Shown: positions 17,994 through 27,777, counted from the first letter of the stretch. The stretch is DNA of 64,000 nucleotides from an uncultured Prevotellaceae bacterium (GCA_902762325.1 CACWNV010000011.1:59854-123853), one strand, 5' to 3'. Notes: a model not told the origin generated them from the letters alone. Numbers and translations are program-made.

Positions 17994-19535
17994 CTATTGC
18001 AGTTTCTTCAGCAGACTAACGATAGACACCTGGTCTTCGATGATTGAACGAAGAGCGGCAATGTCCACACGTTCCTGCTTCATGGTGTCACGATAACGGA
18101 GCGTCACCTTTCCATCATTAAGAGTGTCGTGGTCGACGGTGACACAGAACGGTGTACCGATGGCATCATGACGACGATAACGCTTGCCGATAGAGTCTTT
18201 TTCCTCATAATGAGTATTGAAATGGAACTTCAGCTCGTCGACAATCTCCCGTGCCTTTTCAGGCAGTCCGTCTTTCTTCACCAATGGGAACACGGCACAC
18301 TTGACAGGAGCGAGGGCTGCGGGCAGTTTCAGGACTGTACGTGTCTCGCCGTTTTCAAGCTTTTCCTCCTGATAGCTGTGGCAAACGATGCTGAGGAACA
18401 TACGGTCGACACCGATAGAGGTCTCAATCACGTAGGGTACATAGCTCTCATTCGTCTCGGGATCGAAGTACTTGATTGACTTTCCTGAGAACTTCTCATG
18501 CTGTGACAGGTCGAAGTTGGTACGGCTGTGAATACCTTCCACCTCCTTGAATCCGAACGGCATGCGGAACTCGATATCGGTAGCGGCATTGGCATAGTGA
18601 GCCAGCTTGTCGTGATCATGGAAGCGGTAGTTCTCTGCACCGAAGCCTAAAGCCTGATGCCACTTCATACGTGTCTCCTTCCACTTCGGGAACCAGTCGA
18701 GCTCTGTGCCAGGACGCACGAAGAACTGCATCTCCATCTGCTCGAACTCACGCATACGGAAGATGAACTGACGGGCAACTATCTCATTGCGGAAAGCCTT
18801 TCCGATCTGGGCGATACCGAACGGCAGCTTCATACGACCTGTCTTCTGAACATTCAGATAGTTGACGAAGATACCCTGAGCGGTCTCCGGACGCAGATAG
18901 ATCTTCATGGCAGCATCGGCAGAAGCACCCATCTCGGTAGAGAACATCAGGTTGAACTGACGGACATCTGTCCAGTTGCGTGTTCCGCTGATGGGACATA
19001 CAATCTCTTCATCGAGGATGATCTGCTTCAGAGCTTCCAGGTCCGGTCCCTGCATAGCCTCGGCATAGCGGGCATGGAGGGCATCACGCTTAGCCTTCGT
19101 CTCTGCCACACGCGGGGATGTCTCCAGGTACTTAGCCTCATCGAAGCTGTCGCCAAAGCGCTTGCGGGCTTTCTCTACTTCCTTCTGGATCTTCTCATCG
19201 TATTTGGCTATCTGGTCTTCGATAAGCACGTCGGCGCGATAGCGTTTCTTGGAGTCGCGGTTGTCAATCAACGGGTCGTTGAAGGCATCAACATGTCCCG
19301 ATGCTTTCCAGATAGTGGGATGCATGAAGATTGCACTGTCTATACCAACGATATTCTCATGGAGAAGTACCATTGACTTCCACCAGTATTCCTTAATGTT
19401 ATTTTTCAGTTCGACACCGTTCTGTCCATAGTCATAAACAGCGCCTAATCCATCATAGATTTCACTACTTGGGAAGACAAAACCATATTCCTTGCAATGG
19501 CTTACAATCTTCTTGAATACATCTTCTTGTGCCAT
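17994..19535 (-). CDS. glyQS: Glycyl-tRNA synthetase (single-chain type)
   Basis: A 513-residue class II aminoacyl-tRNA synthetase that charges tRNA-Gly with glycine in the cytoplasm. It is the alpha2 type, with an N-terminal segment KIVSHCKEYGFVFPSSEIYD, motif 2 region FRNEIVARQFIFRMREFEQM, motif 3 region ETSIGVDRMFL, and an anticodon-binding domain at the C-terminus (from about residue 400, APVKCAVFPLVKKDG). Length is normal. A TACCTTTG -7 element lies on the minus strand (complement of 19569-19576). First gene of an operon with the FKBP isomerase. Confidence 0.96.
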   Translation of the reverse strand: MAQEDVFKKIVSHCKEYGFVFPSSEIYDGLGAVYDYGQNGVELKNNIKEYWWKSMVLLHENIVGIDSAIFMHPTIWKASGHVDAFNDPLIDNRDSKKRYRADVLIEDQIAKYDEKIQKEVEKARKRFGDSFDEAKYLETSPRVAETKAKRDALHARYAEAMQGPDLEALKQIILDEEIVCPISGTRNWTDVRQFNLMFSTEMGASADAAMKIYLRPETAQGIFVNYLNVQKTGRMKLPFGIAQIGKAFRNEIVARQFIFRMREFEQMEMQFFVRPGTELDWFPKWKETRMKWHQALGFGAENYRFHDHDKLAHYANAATDIEFRMPFGFKEVEGIHSRTNFDLSQHEKFSGKSIKYFDPETNESYVPYVIETSIGVDRMFLSIVCHSYQEEKLENGETRTVLKLPAALAPVKCAVFPLVKKDGLPEKAREIVDELKFHFNTHYEEKDSIGKRYRRHDAIGTPFCVTVDHDTLNDGKVTLRYRDTMKQERVDIAALRSIIEDQVSIVSLLKKLQ

Positions 19536-19675
19536 AAGTTCTTTACTGTTATTTTACAAATTTGCCTGCAAAGGTACAATTTATTCACCAAAAAGCGGTA
19601 TATTTACAACATTATTTAATAAAGAACGCCAAAGACTGAGTCTTTTTACCACTGAATCCGCCCAATCAATTGCAT

Positions 19676-20833
19676 CTATTCGGCGGAAAGACTACTAAAT
19701 ACGTATGCCGTATGCTGACGGTAAGTGTCGCCAGGCCTGAGCACCGTCGTGGGGAAAGTCGGATGATTGGGGGAATCAGCCAGATGCATTGCCTCAAAAC
19801 AGATGGCTGAACGGCGCGGGTAGCTGATTCCCTGCTTCCCCGGCGTGTTCCCTTTCAGTCCGTTTCCTGAATAGATATGCAGGACTGGTTCTGTCGTATA
19901 GACGGTCATTCGGATTCTACTGTCTTCATCATAGACTGATGCTGCCGGCTTTGAGTCGTCACCACAAGTATTGAGGACAAAGCTATGGTCGTATCCACCG
20001 GTGATTCTAAGTTGTTCGTTGTCCTCATCTATGCGGTCGCCTATCCTCCTCGGCTGATGGCAGAAGTCAAAGGGCGTACCCTCAACAGGCAGGAACGCTC
20101 CATTGAGGTTTTTATTCTCGTCGAATGTGGCAATGCTGTCGCTGTTCACCATCAGCAGTTCAGACATGACGGTATTCTGAAGATTGCCCGATAAGTTGAA
20201 AAATGAATGATTCGTAAGATTCAGCACCGTCGGCTCGGTTGTCGTTGCCTCATAATTCAGTTCAAGAGCAGGGGTCTGCACGAATCTTTTCTCTTTTTCT
20301 GAATAACACTCCCGGCAAGTAATGCTATAGGTAAGTCTTACCGTCAGTTCTCCCGGGAATCCATTTTCCCTGTCTGGCGATACATATTGCAATGTCAGTG
20401 TACTATCGGTATATCCGATAACATCCCATACCTTGTCGGCAAAGCCCGGGTAGCCGCCATGCGAGGTGACGCCCCTGCCATTCTCCTGCAACTTCACCAC
20501 CTGACCGTCCAACACAAAGCTGGCACCATAGATACGCCCTACATACCTTCCAACCGTAGCACCATAGTTCTGGCGGTATTTCCGGTAGTCACTTACATTG
20601 TCAAACCCCAGCACCAGATCCTTTCCCTGATACATCAGCGACACCAGCCGGGCACCATAGTTTGTCACACACGCCTCCATGCCTCCCGAGGTGACAAGAG
20701 TATACAGTCCTGTCCTTTTACCATCAATGACCTCATCGAACCGGTCGGGAGAAAGACCGGACTGAGTAGTGCTCTGTGCAAAAGAGAAAACAGACAGGAA
20801 AAGGGCTCCGATAACAGAAAATACTTCTTTCAT
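19676..20833 (-). CDS. galM: Aldose 1-epimerase (mutarotase), exported
   Basis: A 385-residue protein with a signal peptide (MKEVFSVIGALFLSVFSFAQ), so it acts in the periplasm. It interconverts alpha and beta anomers of galactose, glucose or other aldoses. Family marks include VTNYGARLVSLM, the RNYGATVGRYVGRI-like block (YGATVGRYVGRI), HGGYPGFADKVW, the catalytic-histidine region NHSFFNLSG and a late ICFEAMHLADSPNHP block carrying the catalytic glutamate. It is transcribed away from the DUF4421 gene and seems monocistronic. A periplasmic mutarotase fits an organism that digests polysaccharides outside the cytoplasm. Confidence 0.93.
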   Translation of the reverse strand: MKEVFSVIGALFLSVFSFAQSTTQSGLSPDRFDEVIDGKRTGLYTLVTSGGMEACVTNYGARLVSLMYQGKDLVLGFDNVSDYRKYRQNYGATVGRYVGRIYGASFVLDGQVVKLQENGRGVTSHGGYPGFADKVWDVIGYTDSTLTLQYVSPDRENGFPGELTVRLTYSITCRECYSEKEKRFVQTPALELNYEATTTEPTVLNLTNHSFFNLSGNLQNTVMSELLMVNSDSIATFDENKNLNGAFLPVEGTPFDFCHQPRRIGDRIDEDNEQLRITGGYDHSFVLNTCGDDSKPAASVYDEDSRIRMTVYTTEPVLHIYSGNGLKGNTPGKQGISYPRRSAICFEAMHLADSPNHPTFPTTVLRPGDTYRQHTAYVFSSLSAE

Positions 20834-20935
20834 TTATACAATTAATGTATGATTTGCCTACAAATCTATGAAAAATGTTCGAGAAACCTGTTATATTTTT
20901 CTTTTTTTTTTGTACATTTGCCATCAAATAAAATC

Positions 20936-22126
20936 ATGAGACATTACAGATACATTTTTCTTTTGACACTGAGCCTGGTGTTATTGGGACCGACGACAGC
21001 AGCCGCCCAAGAAAATGACAGCGTTGGCAAACGTAAGTCTGGCATTCTGACCCCTATTAAATGGTTAGGCAGATTCATCGACACCTTGTCGGTGAGGGGC
21101 ATCGACCAAAACTACATTGAAGTGCCCAAACGTCCCTGGCAGGTCATCTTACGCGGAAACATCAACCAGTCGGACTTGAAGCTGAAGTCAAAGGTTAACG
21201 GAGAAGAGTTGTTCGCTGAGACCGTCGGTGAACTAAGATGGGAGCCTCGCATCATGACAGACCCTTCTATCTACACAGGCTTCTGGGCTGGATACCGCGG
21301 CTATGGCTTTGGCTACTCATGGAATGTGGCAGGAGACAAAGGCCGTTATCTCACCTTCGGTGCCATGGGAGGGTCTTATGGGGTAAACCTGCGTATTCAC
21401 ACGATTAAAAGTGATGAGCCAGAGGTGTTTATTGCCGGAACATACAGGGGGTTCTCGGATGATGGAGAAGACGAACAGATAGAGTATCATGAGGAGACAA
21501 TGCCATACATCCTGTTTAGCCCCATCAGAATCCGCACTTTAATGCTCGACGGCTATTATATGTTTAACGGCAAGCGTTTCTCCTACGCCGCCGCTTACGA
21601 CCAGTCAGCCATCCAGCGCCGCTCAGCAGGATCGTTCATGGCAGGATTCATGTATTATCATTCCCATATCAATTATGCCTTCGACCTGAATGCCGACTTC
21701 ATTCTGATGATGAACGACATCGGACGCATCAAGCAGTGGCAGGGAAGTGCGGGGGTAGGCTATGCGTATAACTACGTTCCTGTAAAGGGGATGCTCATCA
21801 GTGCATTCGCAATGCCTATGCTGACACTTTATAACCGTAATAAGATATGGAAGTATGATTCCCCCTACCGTCAGAAGGCACTTGATGAACAAATATATGA
21901 TGTTGACTTAGAAATAGAAGACTACCTCATCACCCCGATGTCCAGCGAGAACACTCATTCAAACATGACATTCAACTTTGATGCCCGTCTGTCGTTCACC
22001 TACCAGCTGGGACGCTACTTCCTGAACGCCTATGGACAGTTCTCTAACTTTCATTACAGAAGCAACAATGTCAAAGGAAGGCTGAACGACTGGTTTGTGA
22101 ATGCCTCCCTCGGTGTCAGACTATGA
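20936..22126 (+). CDS. DUF4421 family outer-membrane protein
   Basis: A 396-residue protein with a signal peptide (MRHYRYIFLLTLSLVLLG, cleaved near TAAAQ). The rest is rich in aromatic, alternating strands (FWAGYRGYGFGYSWN, RYFLNAYGQFSNFHY) and ends in a beta-barrel-like C-terminus, as in DUF4421 proteins, which are predicted outer-membrane barrels of unknown role. The ATG at 20936 is chosen because it abuts the signal peptide and follows the -7 element TACATTTG (20913-20920). First gene of a plus-strand run with the dipeptidase and topoisomerase genes. Confidence 0.82.
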   Translation: MRHYRYIFLLTLSLVLLGPTTAAAQENDSVGKRKSGILTPIKWLGRFIDTLSVRGIDQNYIEVPKRPWQVILRGNINQSDLKLKSKVNGEELFAETVGELRWEPRIMTDPSIYTGFWAGYRGYGFGYSWNVAGDKGRYLTFGAMGGSYGVNLRIHTIKSDEPEVFIAGTYRGFSDDGEDEQIEYHEETMPYILFSPIRIRTLMLDGYYMFNGKRFSYAAAYDQSAIQRRSAGSFMAGFMYYHSHINYAFDLNADFILMMNDIGRIKQWQGSAGVGYAYNYVPVKGMLISAFAMPMLTLYNRNKIWKYDSPYRQKALDEQIYDVDLEIEDYLITPMSSENTHSNMTFNFDARLSFTYQLGRYFLNAYGQFSNFHYRSNNVKGRLNDWFVNASLGVRL

Positions 22127-22180
22127 GGCGTTCATCCACCTCATGTATATATGTAAAATTAAAAATAATATAATAGGAAT

Positions 22181-22942
22181 ATGAAGAAAACGCTTTTAGG
22201 GATGACAGCTACGATCCTTGTTATATGTAGCGTCATCGCATCCTGCAAGAGCAAGACAAAACAGACGACCAAGGATATTTACGACACCAGTCAGTTTGTA
22301 ACTTTGACAGATGCCGTGCCTGATGCCATTCTTGAGATCCGTTATTTCGGCACCTATAACTTTGTCGGAGCCCGCATCAACGGATATCTGGAGCCAACGG
22401 CATTGTTGACAAAAAAGGCAGCAGACAGTCTGAAGGCCGTGAGCGATGATGTGATAAAGCAAGGCTATCGGCTGAAAATATATGATGCCTACCGTCCGCA
22501 GCGGGCCGTCGATCATTTCGTACAATGGGCAAAAGCTGTTGATGACACCTTGATGAAGAAATACTTCTATCCCGACCTGGACAAGAGCGTGCTTTTCAAG
22601 CTGGAATACATCTATGAGCGGAGCGGTCATACCCGTGGTTCAACCGTTGACCTTACCCTCTTTGACATGGCAAAGGAAAAGGAAGTTGACATGGGAGGCA
22701 CATTCGACTGGTTCGGTCATGAAAGCCATCCCGACTTCGGGGGCAATCCCGAGACTGCCGAATACAGCAAGAATGACAGTATTACCAGTGAGCAGTTCCA
22801 GAACCGTATGATCCTACGTGCGGCGATGCTCCGCCATGGCTTTAAGCCGCTTGATACAGAGTGGTGGCATTTTACGCTGAAGGACGAGCCGTTCCCTGAC
22901 ACGTATTTCAACTTTCCTGTTAAACAGCTTAATGTGAAATAA
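22181..22942 (+). CDS. D-alanyl-D-alanine dipeptidase (M15D, VanX/DdpX-like) lipoprotein
   Basis: A 253-residue zinc peptidase with a lipobox-like signal (SVIASCKSK near residue 22). Family motifs are complete: the substrate-site arginine block YDAYRPQRAV, the zinc motif SGHTRGSTVDLTL (SxHxxGxAxD), and the catalytic EWWHF near the C-terminus, which supplies the base glutamate and the third ligand. It cleaves D-Ala-D-Ala or related dipeptides. In the periplasm this most likely means salvage of wall dipeptides rather than vancomycin resistance, since no VanH/VanA ligase genes are near. It lies 15 bp before the topoisomerase gene. Confidence 0.92.
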   Translation: MKKTLLGMTATILVICSVIASCKSKTKQTTKDIYDTSQFVTLTDAVPDAILEIRYFGTYNFVGARINGYLEPTALLTKKAADSLKAVSDDVIKQGYRLKIYDAYRPQRAVDHFVQWAKAVDDTLMKKYFYPDLDKSVLFKLEYIYERSGHTRGSTVDLTLFDMAKEKEVDMGGTFDWFGHESHPDFGGNPETAEYSKNDSITSEQFQNRMILRAAMLRHGFKPLDTEWWHFTLKDEPFPDTYFNFPVKQLNVK

Positions 22943-22957
22943 ACATAAGACAGTCTA

Positions 22958-25681
22958 ATGAGCGACGAGATTATCAATGATGACGAACAGTTGCAGGACG
23001 AGAGTGCCGAACTGGAAAATGAGTTGACAGATAACGAAGAAGTAGCGGAAGATGACGAGCTGACGGAGGACACGCATTCTGACTATAAGCCAACCAACCG
23101 CTTCGATGCCTCTGCCGTCCATCATTTGAGCGGTATGTATCAGAACTGGTTCCTCGACTATGCCAGTTATGTAATCCTTGAGCGTGCCGTTCCTCACATC
23201 GAGGATGGTCTGAAGCCTGTGCAACGCCGTATTCTCCATTCCATGAAACGAATGGATGACGGGCGTTACAACAAGGTTGCCAACATCGTGGGACATACCA
23301 TGCAGTTCCATCCTCACGGTGATGCCTCCATTGGCGACGCGCTCGTACAGATGGGACAGAAAGAGCTGCTTGTGGACACACAGGGAAACTGGGGAAACAT
23401 CCTCACCGGTGACCGTGCCGCAGCTCCCCGTTACATTGAGGCTCGTCTGTCGAAGTTCGCTCTTGACGTGGTCTTCAATCCAAAGACCACCGATTGGCAG
23501 CTGAGCTATGACGGCAGGAACAAGGAACCAATCACATTACCGGCAAAGTTCCCGCTCCTGCTGGCGCAAGGCGCAGAGGGTATTGCCGTCGGACTGAGTT
23601 CAAAGATTCTGCCTCACAACCTCAATGAAATCTGTGATGCTGCCATCAGCTATCTGAAAGGAGAACCGTTCAACTTATACCCCGACTTCCCCACTGGCGG
23701 AAGCATTGACGTGTCCAGATACAATGACGGACAGCGGGGAGGCATCCTGAAGGTTAGGGCAAAGATTGAGAAACTCGACAACAAGACGCTCGTCATCCGC
23801 GAGATTCCTTTCTCTAAGACGACCGTCACGCTGATTGACTCCATCCTGAAGGCGATAGACAAAGGTAAGATCAAAGCCAAGAAGGTTGATGACAACACCG
23901 CGGCGGATGTGGAGATTCTGGTACATCTCGCTCCCGGTGTCTCTTCAGACAAGACCATTGACGCCCTGTATGCCTTCTCAGACTGCGAAATCAACATTTC
24001 TCCCAACTGCTGTGTCATCGAGGATAATAAGCCGTGCTTCCTCACCATCAGTGATGTGCTCCGCCATAATGTAGACTACACGATGGGACTGTTGCGCAAG
24101 GAATTGAACATCCGCAGGGGCGAACTGATGGAACAACTGTTCTTCTCTTCCCTGGAGAGAATCTTCATCGAAGAACGCATCTACAAGGATAAGAAGTTCG
24201 AGAATGCCGAAAACATGGATGCTGTCGTCGCACATGTTGACAGCAGACTGACGCCTTTCAAGAAGAACTTTGTCCGCGAGATTACCCGAGACGACATCCT
24301 GAGACTTCTGGAAATAAAGATGCAGCGCATCCTTAAATTCAATAAGGACAAGGCGGATGAACTGATTGCCCGTATCAAGGCTGAGATTGAATCCATTGAC
24401 AACGACCTCGCACACATGGTAGATGTGACCATCAACTGGTTCACTTTCATCAAGAACAAATACGGTGCCGACCATCCACGACTGACAGAAATCAGGAATT
24501 TTGACACCATTGAGGCGGCAAAGGTCGTCGAAGCGAACGAAAAACTCTATATCAACAGGTCGGAAGGATTTATCGGAACAGGACTGAAGAAAGACGAGTT
24601 CGTCTGCAACTGCTCCGACCTCGACGACATCATCATCTTCTACAAAGACGGAAAGTACAAGGTCATCCGCGTGGCTGAGAAGATATTCGTCGGAAAGAAC
24701 ATCCTTCATGTCCAGGTGTTCAAGAAGAACGACAAACGCACCATCTACAATGCCGTTTATCGGGATGGACGACAAGGATATGCTTATATCAAGCGCTTCA
24801 ATGTGACCTCTCTGAAGCGTGACAGAGAATACGACTTCACGCTGGGGACTCCCGGCACAAAGGTGCTTTACTTCACTGCCAACCCGAACGGAGAAGCAGA
24901 GATCATCAAGGTCACACTTGAGGCTTCGCCCACACTGAAGAACATCTTCATGACACGCGACTTCTCAAAGGTTGGCATCAAAGGCAAAAACTCGAGAGGA
25001 AATATCCTGTCAAAAGTACCCGTACATCGTATCGGACTGAAGAGTCACGGCCACTCTACGCTGGGAGGAAGAAAGGTTTGGTTCGACCCGGATGTCAACC
25101 GTCTAAACTATGACAACCACGGAGTGCTGCTGGGCGAGTTCAATGAAGACGACTCTATTCTCGTCGTACTGGACAACGGCGACTTCTACATCAGCAACTT
25201 CGACACAAACAACCATTACGAAGATAACATCAAGATTATTGAGAAATGGGATGAGAGCAAAGTGTGGACTGCCGTCGTCTATGATGCCGACAATCAGGGC
25301 TATCCCTATCTGAAACGCTTCACCATGGATGCGGCCAAGCGTAAGCAGAACTACATGGGTGACAATCCGAACACCAAGCTCGTCATCCTTACTGACCAGG
25401 TGTATCCTCGTGTCAAAGTGGTCTTCGGCGGACTCGATGCCCATAAGGAGCCGATGGAGATTGAGGTTGAGGAATTTGTCAGTGTGAAGAGCTTCAAGGC
25501 GAAGGGAAAACGCATCACCACCTGCAATATCAGTTCAATAGAAGAGCTTGAGCCTTTACGCTTCCCCGAAAAGGAAGAGGAGGAAGAGGTTCCCTCTGAG
25601 GAAGAAAGCGTAGAGATTGACGACGAGAAGCATGAAACCGGAGATGCAGAACAACTTAGCCTGTTCCCCGATGAGCAATAA
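22958..25681 (+). CDS. parC: DNA topoisomerase IV subunit A (ParC/GyrA family)
   Basis: A 907-residue type IIA topoisomerase subunit that cuts and rejoins DNA with its ATPase partner (ParE, not in the window). Features in order: an acidic N-terminal extension (residues 1-40), the winged-helix region with the quinolone site HPHGDASIGDALV, the catalytic tyrosine in RAAAPRYIEARLS, coiled-coil tower segments, a beta-pinwheel C-terminal domain lacking a clear gyrase box (favouring topo IV over gyrase), and an acidic tail. The tail ends in QLSLF (residues 899-903), a match to the beta-clamp-binding motif. The next gene overlaps its stop by 11 bp. Confidence 0.93.
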   Translation: MSDEIINDDEQLQDESAELENELTDNEEVAEDDELTEDTHSDYKPTNRFDASAVHHLSGMYQNWFLDYASYVILERAVPHIEDGLKPVQRRILHSMKRMDDGRYNKVANIVGHTMQFHPHGDASIGDALVQMGQKELLVDTQGNWGNILTGDRAAAPRYIEARLSKFALDVVFNPKTTDWQLSYDGRNKEPITLPAKFPLLLAQGAEGIAVGLSSKILPHNLNEICDAAISYLKGEPFNLYPDFPTGGSIDVSRYNDGQRGGILKVRAKIEKLDNKTLVIREIPFSKTTVTLIDSILKAIDKGKIKAKKVDDNTAADVEILVHLAPGVSSDKTIDALYAFSDCEINISPNCCVIEDNKPCFLTISDVLRHNVDYTMGLLRKELNIRRGELMEQLFFSSLERIFIEERIYKDKKFENAENMDAVVAHVDSRLTPFKKNFVREITRDDILRLLEIKMQRILKFNKDKADELIARIKAEIESIDNDLAHMVDVTINWFTFIKNKYGADHPRLTEIRNFDTIEAAKVVEANEKLYINRSEGFIGTGLKKDEFVCNCSDLDDIIIFYKDGKYKVIRVAEKIFVGKNILHVQVFKKNDKRTIYNAVYRDGRQGYAYIKRFNVTSLKRDREYDFTLGTPGTKVLYFTANPNGEAEIIKVTLEASPTLKNIFMTRDFSKVGIKGKNSRGNILSKVPVHRIGLKSHGHSTLGGRKVWFDPDVNRLNYDNHGVLLGEFNEDDSILVVLDNGDFYISNFDTNNHYEDNIKIIEKWDESKVWTAVVYDADNQGYPYLKRFTMDAAKRKQNYMGDNPNTKLVILTDQVYPRVKVVFGGLDAHKEPMEIEVEEFVSVKSFKAKGKRITTCNISSIEELEPLRFPEKEEEEEVPSEEESVEIDDEKHETGDAEQLSLFPDEQ

Positions 25682-26477
25682 TCATTTCATCCGAAGCATA
25701 GCTATTGGTCTGCTCCTTTTGGCTTGCCAACTGTCTGATGCAGTCGCTCAGGACGGGACAACCGGCAGGTACAGACTGAATGCTTTTACCATCGGTGAAA
25801 CGAATCTGCTCGACACGTATCTAACGCCGGAAGAGTACAAAGGCTTAGAGATGAGACTATTGTTCCAGTCGTATCGCACAAGCAGGCACCACAAGAACCG
25901 TCACTACATCCTTACTCATCAGGGACATTTCGCCTATCCTCAGAACCGGGCTGAAAGCAACAACATGATTGCTGCTTTCTATCATCTGCAGTATGCCTGG
26001 AGATGGCATAAGGACATGATGCTCGCCAACAATCCGCTTCATCTGGAGGGAGGAGTTGGCATCGAGGCTACAATGGGCTATATCCATAACACCAGAAACT
26101 CCAACAATCCTGTTCAGGCGAAAGTCAATGCCAATATCGTTCCCACGTGCATGGCAAGCTATCCTTTCCATGTCAGGAACAAGGAGTGGCGCGTCAACTA
26201 TGAAGTCGCTTTTCCGTTAGCCGGACTGATGTTCTCTCCCAACTACGGCCAGTCGTACTACGAGATCTTCGGCATAGGAGACTACGATCACAACATCGTT
26301 GCCACGTCTCTACACAACAGACCGTCACTCCGCCATGCGCTGACAATCGACATTCCCATACGTAAGGTATATTTGCGGATGGGATACTTCGGGGACTATC
26401 AGCAGGAGAAGGTCAACGGACTGAAGTTCCATAATTATTCGCACCAGCTGTTCATCGGCTATCTAAAGAATCTCTAA
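25671..26477 (+). CDS. DUF3316-like exported protein
   Basis: A 268-residue protein with a hydrophobic N-terminal signal (IRSIAIGLLLLACQLSDAVA) and alternating aromatic beta-strands throughout, matching the DUF3316 family of Bacteroidota envelope proteins of unknown function. The C-terminus (FHNYSHQLFIGYLKNL) resembles the last strand of an outer-membrane barrel. The ATG at 25671 overlaps the end of parC and is preferred over one 54 bp upstream, which would add 18 residues inside parC. Translation is probably coupled to parC. Confidence 0.72.
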   Translation: MSNNHFIRSIAIGLLLLACQLSDAVAQDGTTGRYRLNAFTIGETNLLDTYLTPEEYKGLEMRLLFQSYRTSRHHKNRHYILTHQGHFAYPQNRAESNNMIAAFYHLQYAWRWHKDMMLANNPLHLEGGVGIEATMGYIHNTRNSNNPVQAKVNANIVPTCMASYPFHVRNKEWRVNYEVAFPLAGLMFSPNYGQSYYEIFGIGDYDHNIVATSLHNRPSLRHALTIDIPIRKVYLRMGYFGDYQQEKVNGLKFHNYSHQLFIGYLKNL

Positions 26478-26488
26478 CACCTGTGATT

Positions 26489-27502
26489 ATGCGTCTGTCT
26501 AAGCTATTCGTATTTCTGATGATGCTCCTCTCCCTATCTGCCTGCGTGAAGGAAGAAGAGTTTACTGACTCGCCTCGGGGGAATTTCGAAGCGTTGTGGC
26601 GGATCATCGACGAGCATTATTGTTTCCTCGACTACAAAAAGGCAGAATATGGGCTCGACTGGAACGAGGTCTATCAGCGTTACCAGAAACAGATGCACAA
26701 AGGGATGACCGAGAAACAGCTCTTTGAGGTGCTGACGAATATGCTGGCTGAACTGAGAGACGGACATGTGAATCTTTACACGTCTTTCAACCTCGGACGC
26801 AACTGGTCTTTCTATGAGCATTATCCTGCCAATGTCAGCGACACCTTATTAAAAAGGTATCTCGGGACAGACTACCGCATAGCGTCGGGACTCCGCTACC
26901 GAATCCTGGACGACAACCTTGGCTATCTGCGCTGCATGACTTTTGAAAACCAGTTCGGAGAGGGAAATCTGGATGAGATATTCCTCTATCTCGCCCCATG
27001 CAACGGACTGATTATCGACCTGCGCGACAATGGAGGCGGACTGGTTACCAGTGCTGAGACACTTGCTGCCCGCTTCACCAACGAGGAAATATTCGTGGGT
27101 TACCGGCAACATAAGACCGGACCGGGACATAATGATTTCTCGGAAATGAAGAAACTATGGCTGAAACCGTCGAAAGGACTCCGATGGCAGAAAAAGGTGG
27201 TGGTGCTGACCAACCGCCATGTCTTCAGCTCCGGTAACGAGTTCGTACGGATGATGAAATGCTGTAAACAGGTCACCGTTGTCGGAGACAAGACCGGCGG
27301 CGGGGGCGGTCTGCCCTTCTCCAGTGAGATACCCAACGGGTGGAGCGTGCGTTTTTCAGCCTGTCCCACCTACGACAAGGACGGAAATCAGACGGAATTT
27401 GGCATCGATCCCGACTACAACATAGCCCTTTCACAAGACGATTTGATGAAAGGAAAGGATACAATTATTGAGTTTGCAAGAGAAATATTAAATAAAAAGT
27501 GA
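26489..27502 (+). CDS. S41 family serine peptidase, lipoprotein
   Basis: A 337-residue protein with a lipobox (LLSLSACVKEE) at its N-terminus, so it is a lipoprotein of the envelope. The C-terminal-processing-peptidase-like core includes the segment LGYLRCMTF, the substrate loop LIIDLRDNGGG, the likely catalytic serine in HVFSSGNEFV and a lysine in VVGDKTGGGGG. No clear PDZ domain is visible. It would degrade or trim envelope proteins. A GTG two codons upstream (26483) is an alternative start; the ATG is preferred. It follows the DUF3316 gene by 11 bp and ends shortly before the tRNA promoter. Confidence 0.9.
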   Translation: MRLSKLFVFLMMLLSLSACVKEEEFTDSPRGNFEALWRIIDEHYCFLDYKKAEYGLDWNEVYQRYQKQMHKGMTEKQLFEVLTNMLAELRDGHVNLYTSFNLGRNWSFYEHYPANVSDTLLKRYLGTDYRIASGLRYRILDDNLGYLRCMTFENQFGEGNLDEIFLYLAPCNGLIIDLRDNGGGLVTSAETLAARFTNEEIFVGYRQHKTGPGHNDFSEMKKLWLKPSKGLRWQKKVVVLTNRHVFSSGNEFVRMMKCCKQVTVVGDKTGGGGGLPFSSEIPNGWSVRFSACPTYDKDGNQTEFGIDPDYNIALSQDDLMKGKDTIIEFAREILNKK

Positions 27503-27519
27503 AATTTCATGACTCACTT

Positions 27520-27550
27520 TTTGCCAGTCTTAATTAATTTTGTATCTTTG
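27520..27550 (+). promoter_or_regulatory. Promoter of the tRNA-Leu/tRNA-Val operon
   Basis: TTTG at 27520-27523 and TATCTTTG at 27543-27550, 19 bp apart: an excellent -33/-7 pair about 33 bp before the first tRNA. Confidence 0.8.
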
Positions 27551-27583
27551 CACCCGCAAATGATTTCTTAAACGGATGAACTT

Positions 27584-27665
27584 GCGCTTGTGGCGGAATT
27601 GGTAGACGCGCTAGACTTAGGATCTAGTGTCTCACGACGTGCAGGTTCGAGTCCTGTCAAGCGCA
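27584..27665 (+). tRNA. tRNA-Leu (anticodon UAG)
   Basis: Acceptor stem GCGCTTG / CAAGCGC, D-arm GGCGGAATTGGTAGACGC, anticodon loop CTTAGGA giving UAG, a short variable arm and T-arm GGTTCGAGTCC. Length 82 nt; the terminal CCA is not encoded. Confidence 0.97.
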
Positions 27666-27695
27666 CGAAACGACACAAAGAAGTCACATAAAAGA

Positions 27696-27769
27696 GTCGG
27701 CATAGCTCAGCTGGTTAGAGTATCACCTTGACATGGTGGGGGTCCTTGGTTCGAATCCAAGTGTCGACA
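27696..27769 (+). tRNA. tRNA-Val (anticodon GAC)
   Basis: Acceptor stem GTCGGCA / TGTCGAC with one G-U pair, D-arm TAGCTCAGCTGGTTAGA, anticodon loop TTGACAT giving GAC, T-arm GGTTCGAATCC. Length 74 nt; CCA not encoded. It lies 30 bp after tRNA-Leu and is co-transcribed with it. Confidence 0.97.
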
Positions 27770-27777
27770 CAGAGAAT

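Noticed and set aside
18657-19376. Plus-strand open frame of 239 codons opposite glycyl-tRNA synthetase
   Set aside because: Antisense shadow; glyQS is unambiguous on the other strand.
22181-22942. VanX-like gene considered as vancomycin resistance
   Set aside because: No vanH, vanA/B or vanRS genes are nearby, and the lipoprotein signal points to a periplasmic salvage peptidase.
23978-24775. Minus-strand open frame of 265 codons inside the topoisomerase gene
   Set aside because: Antisense shadow of parC with no recognisable domain or start context.
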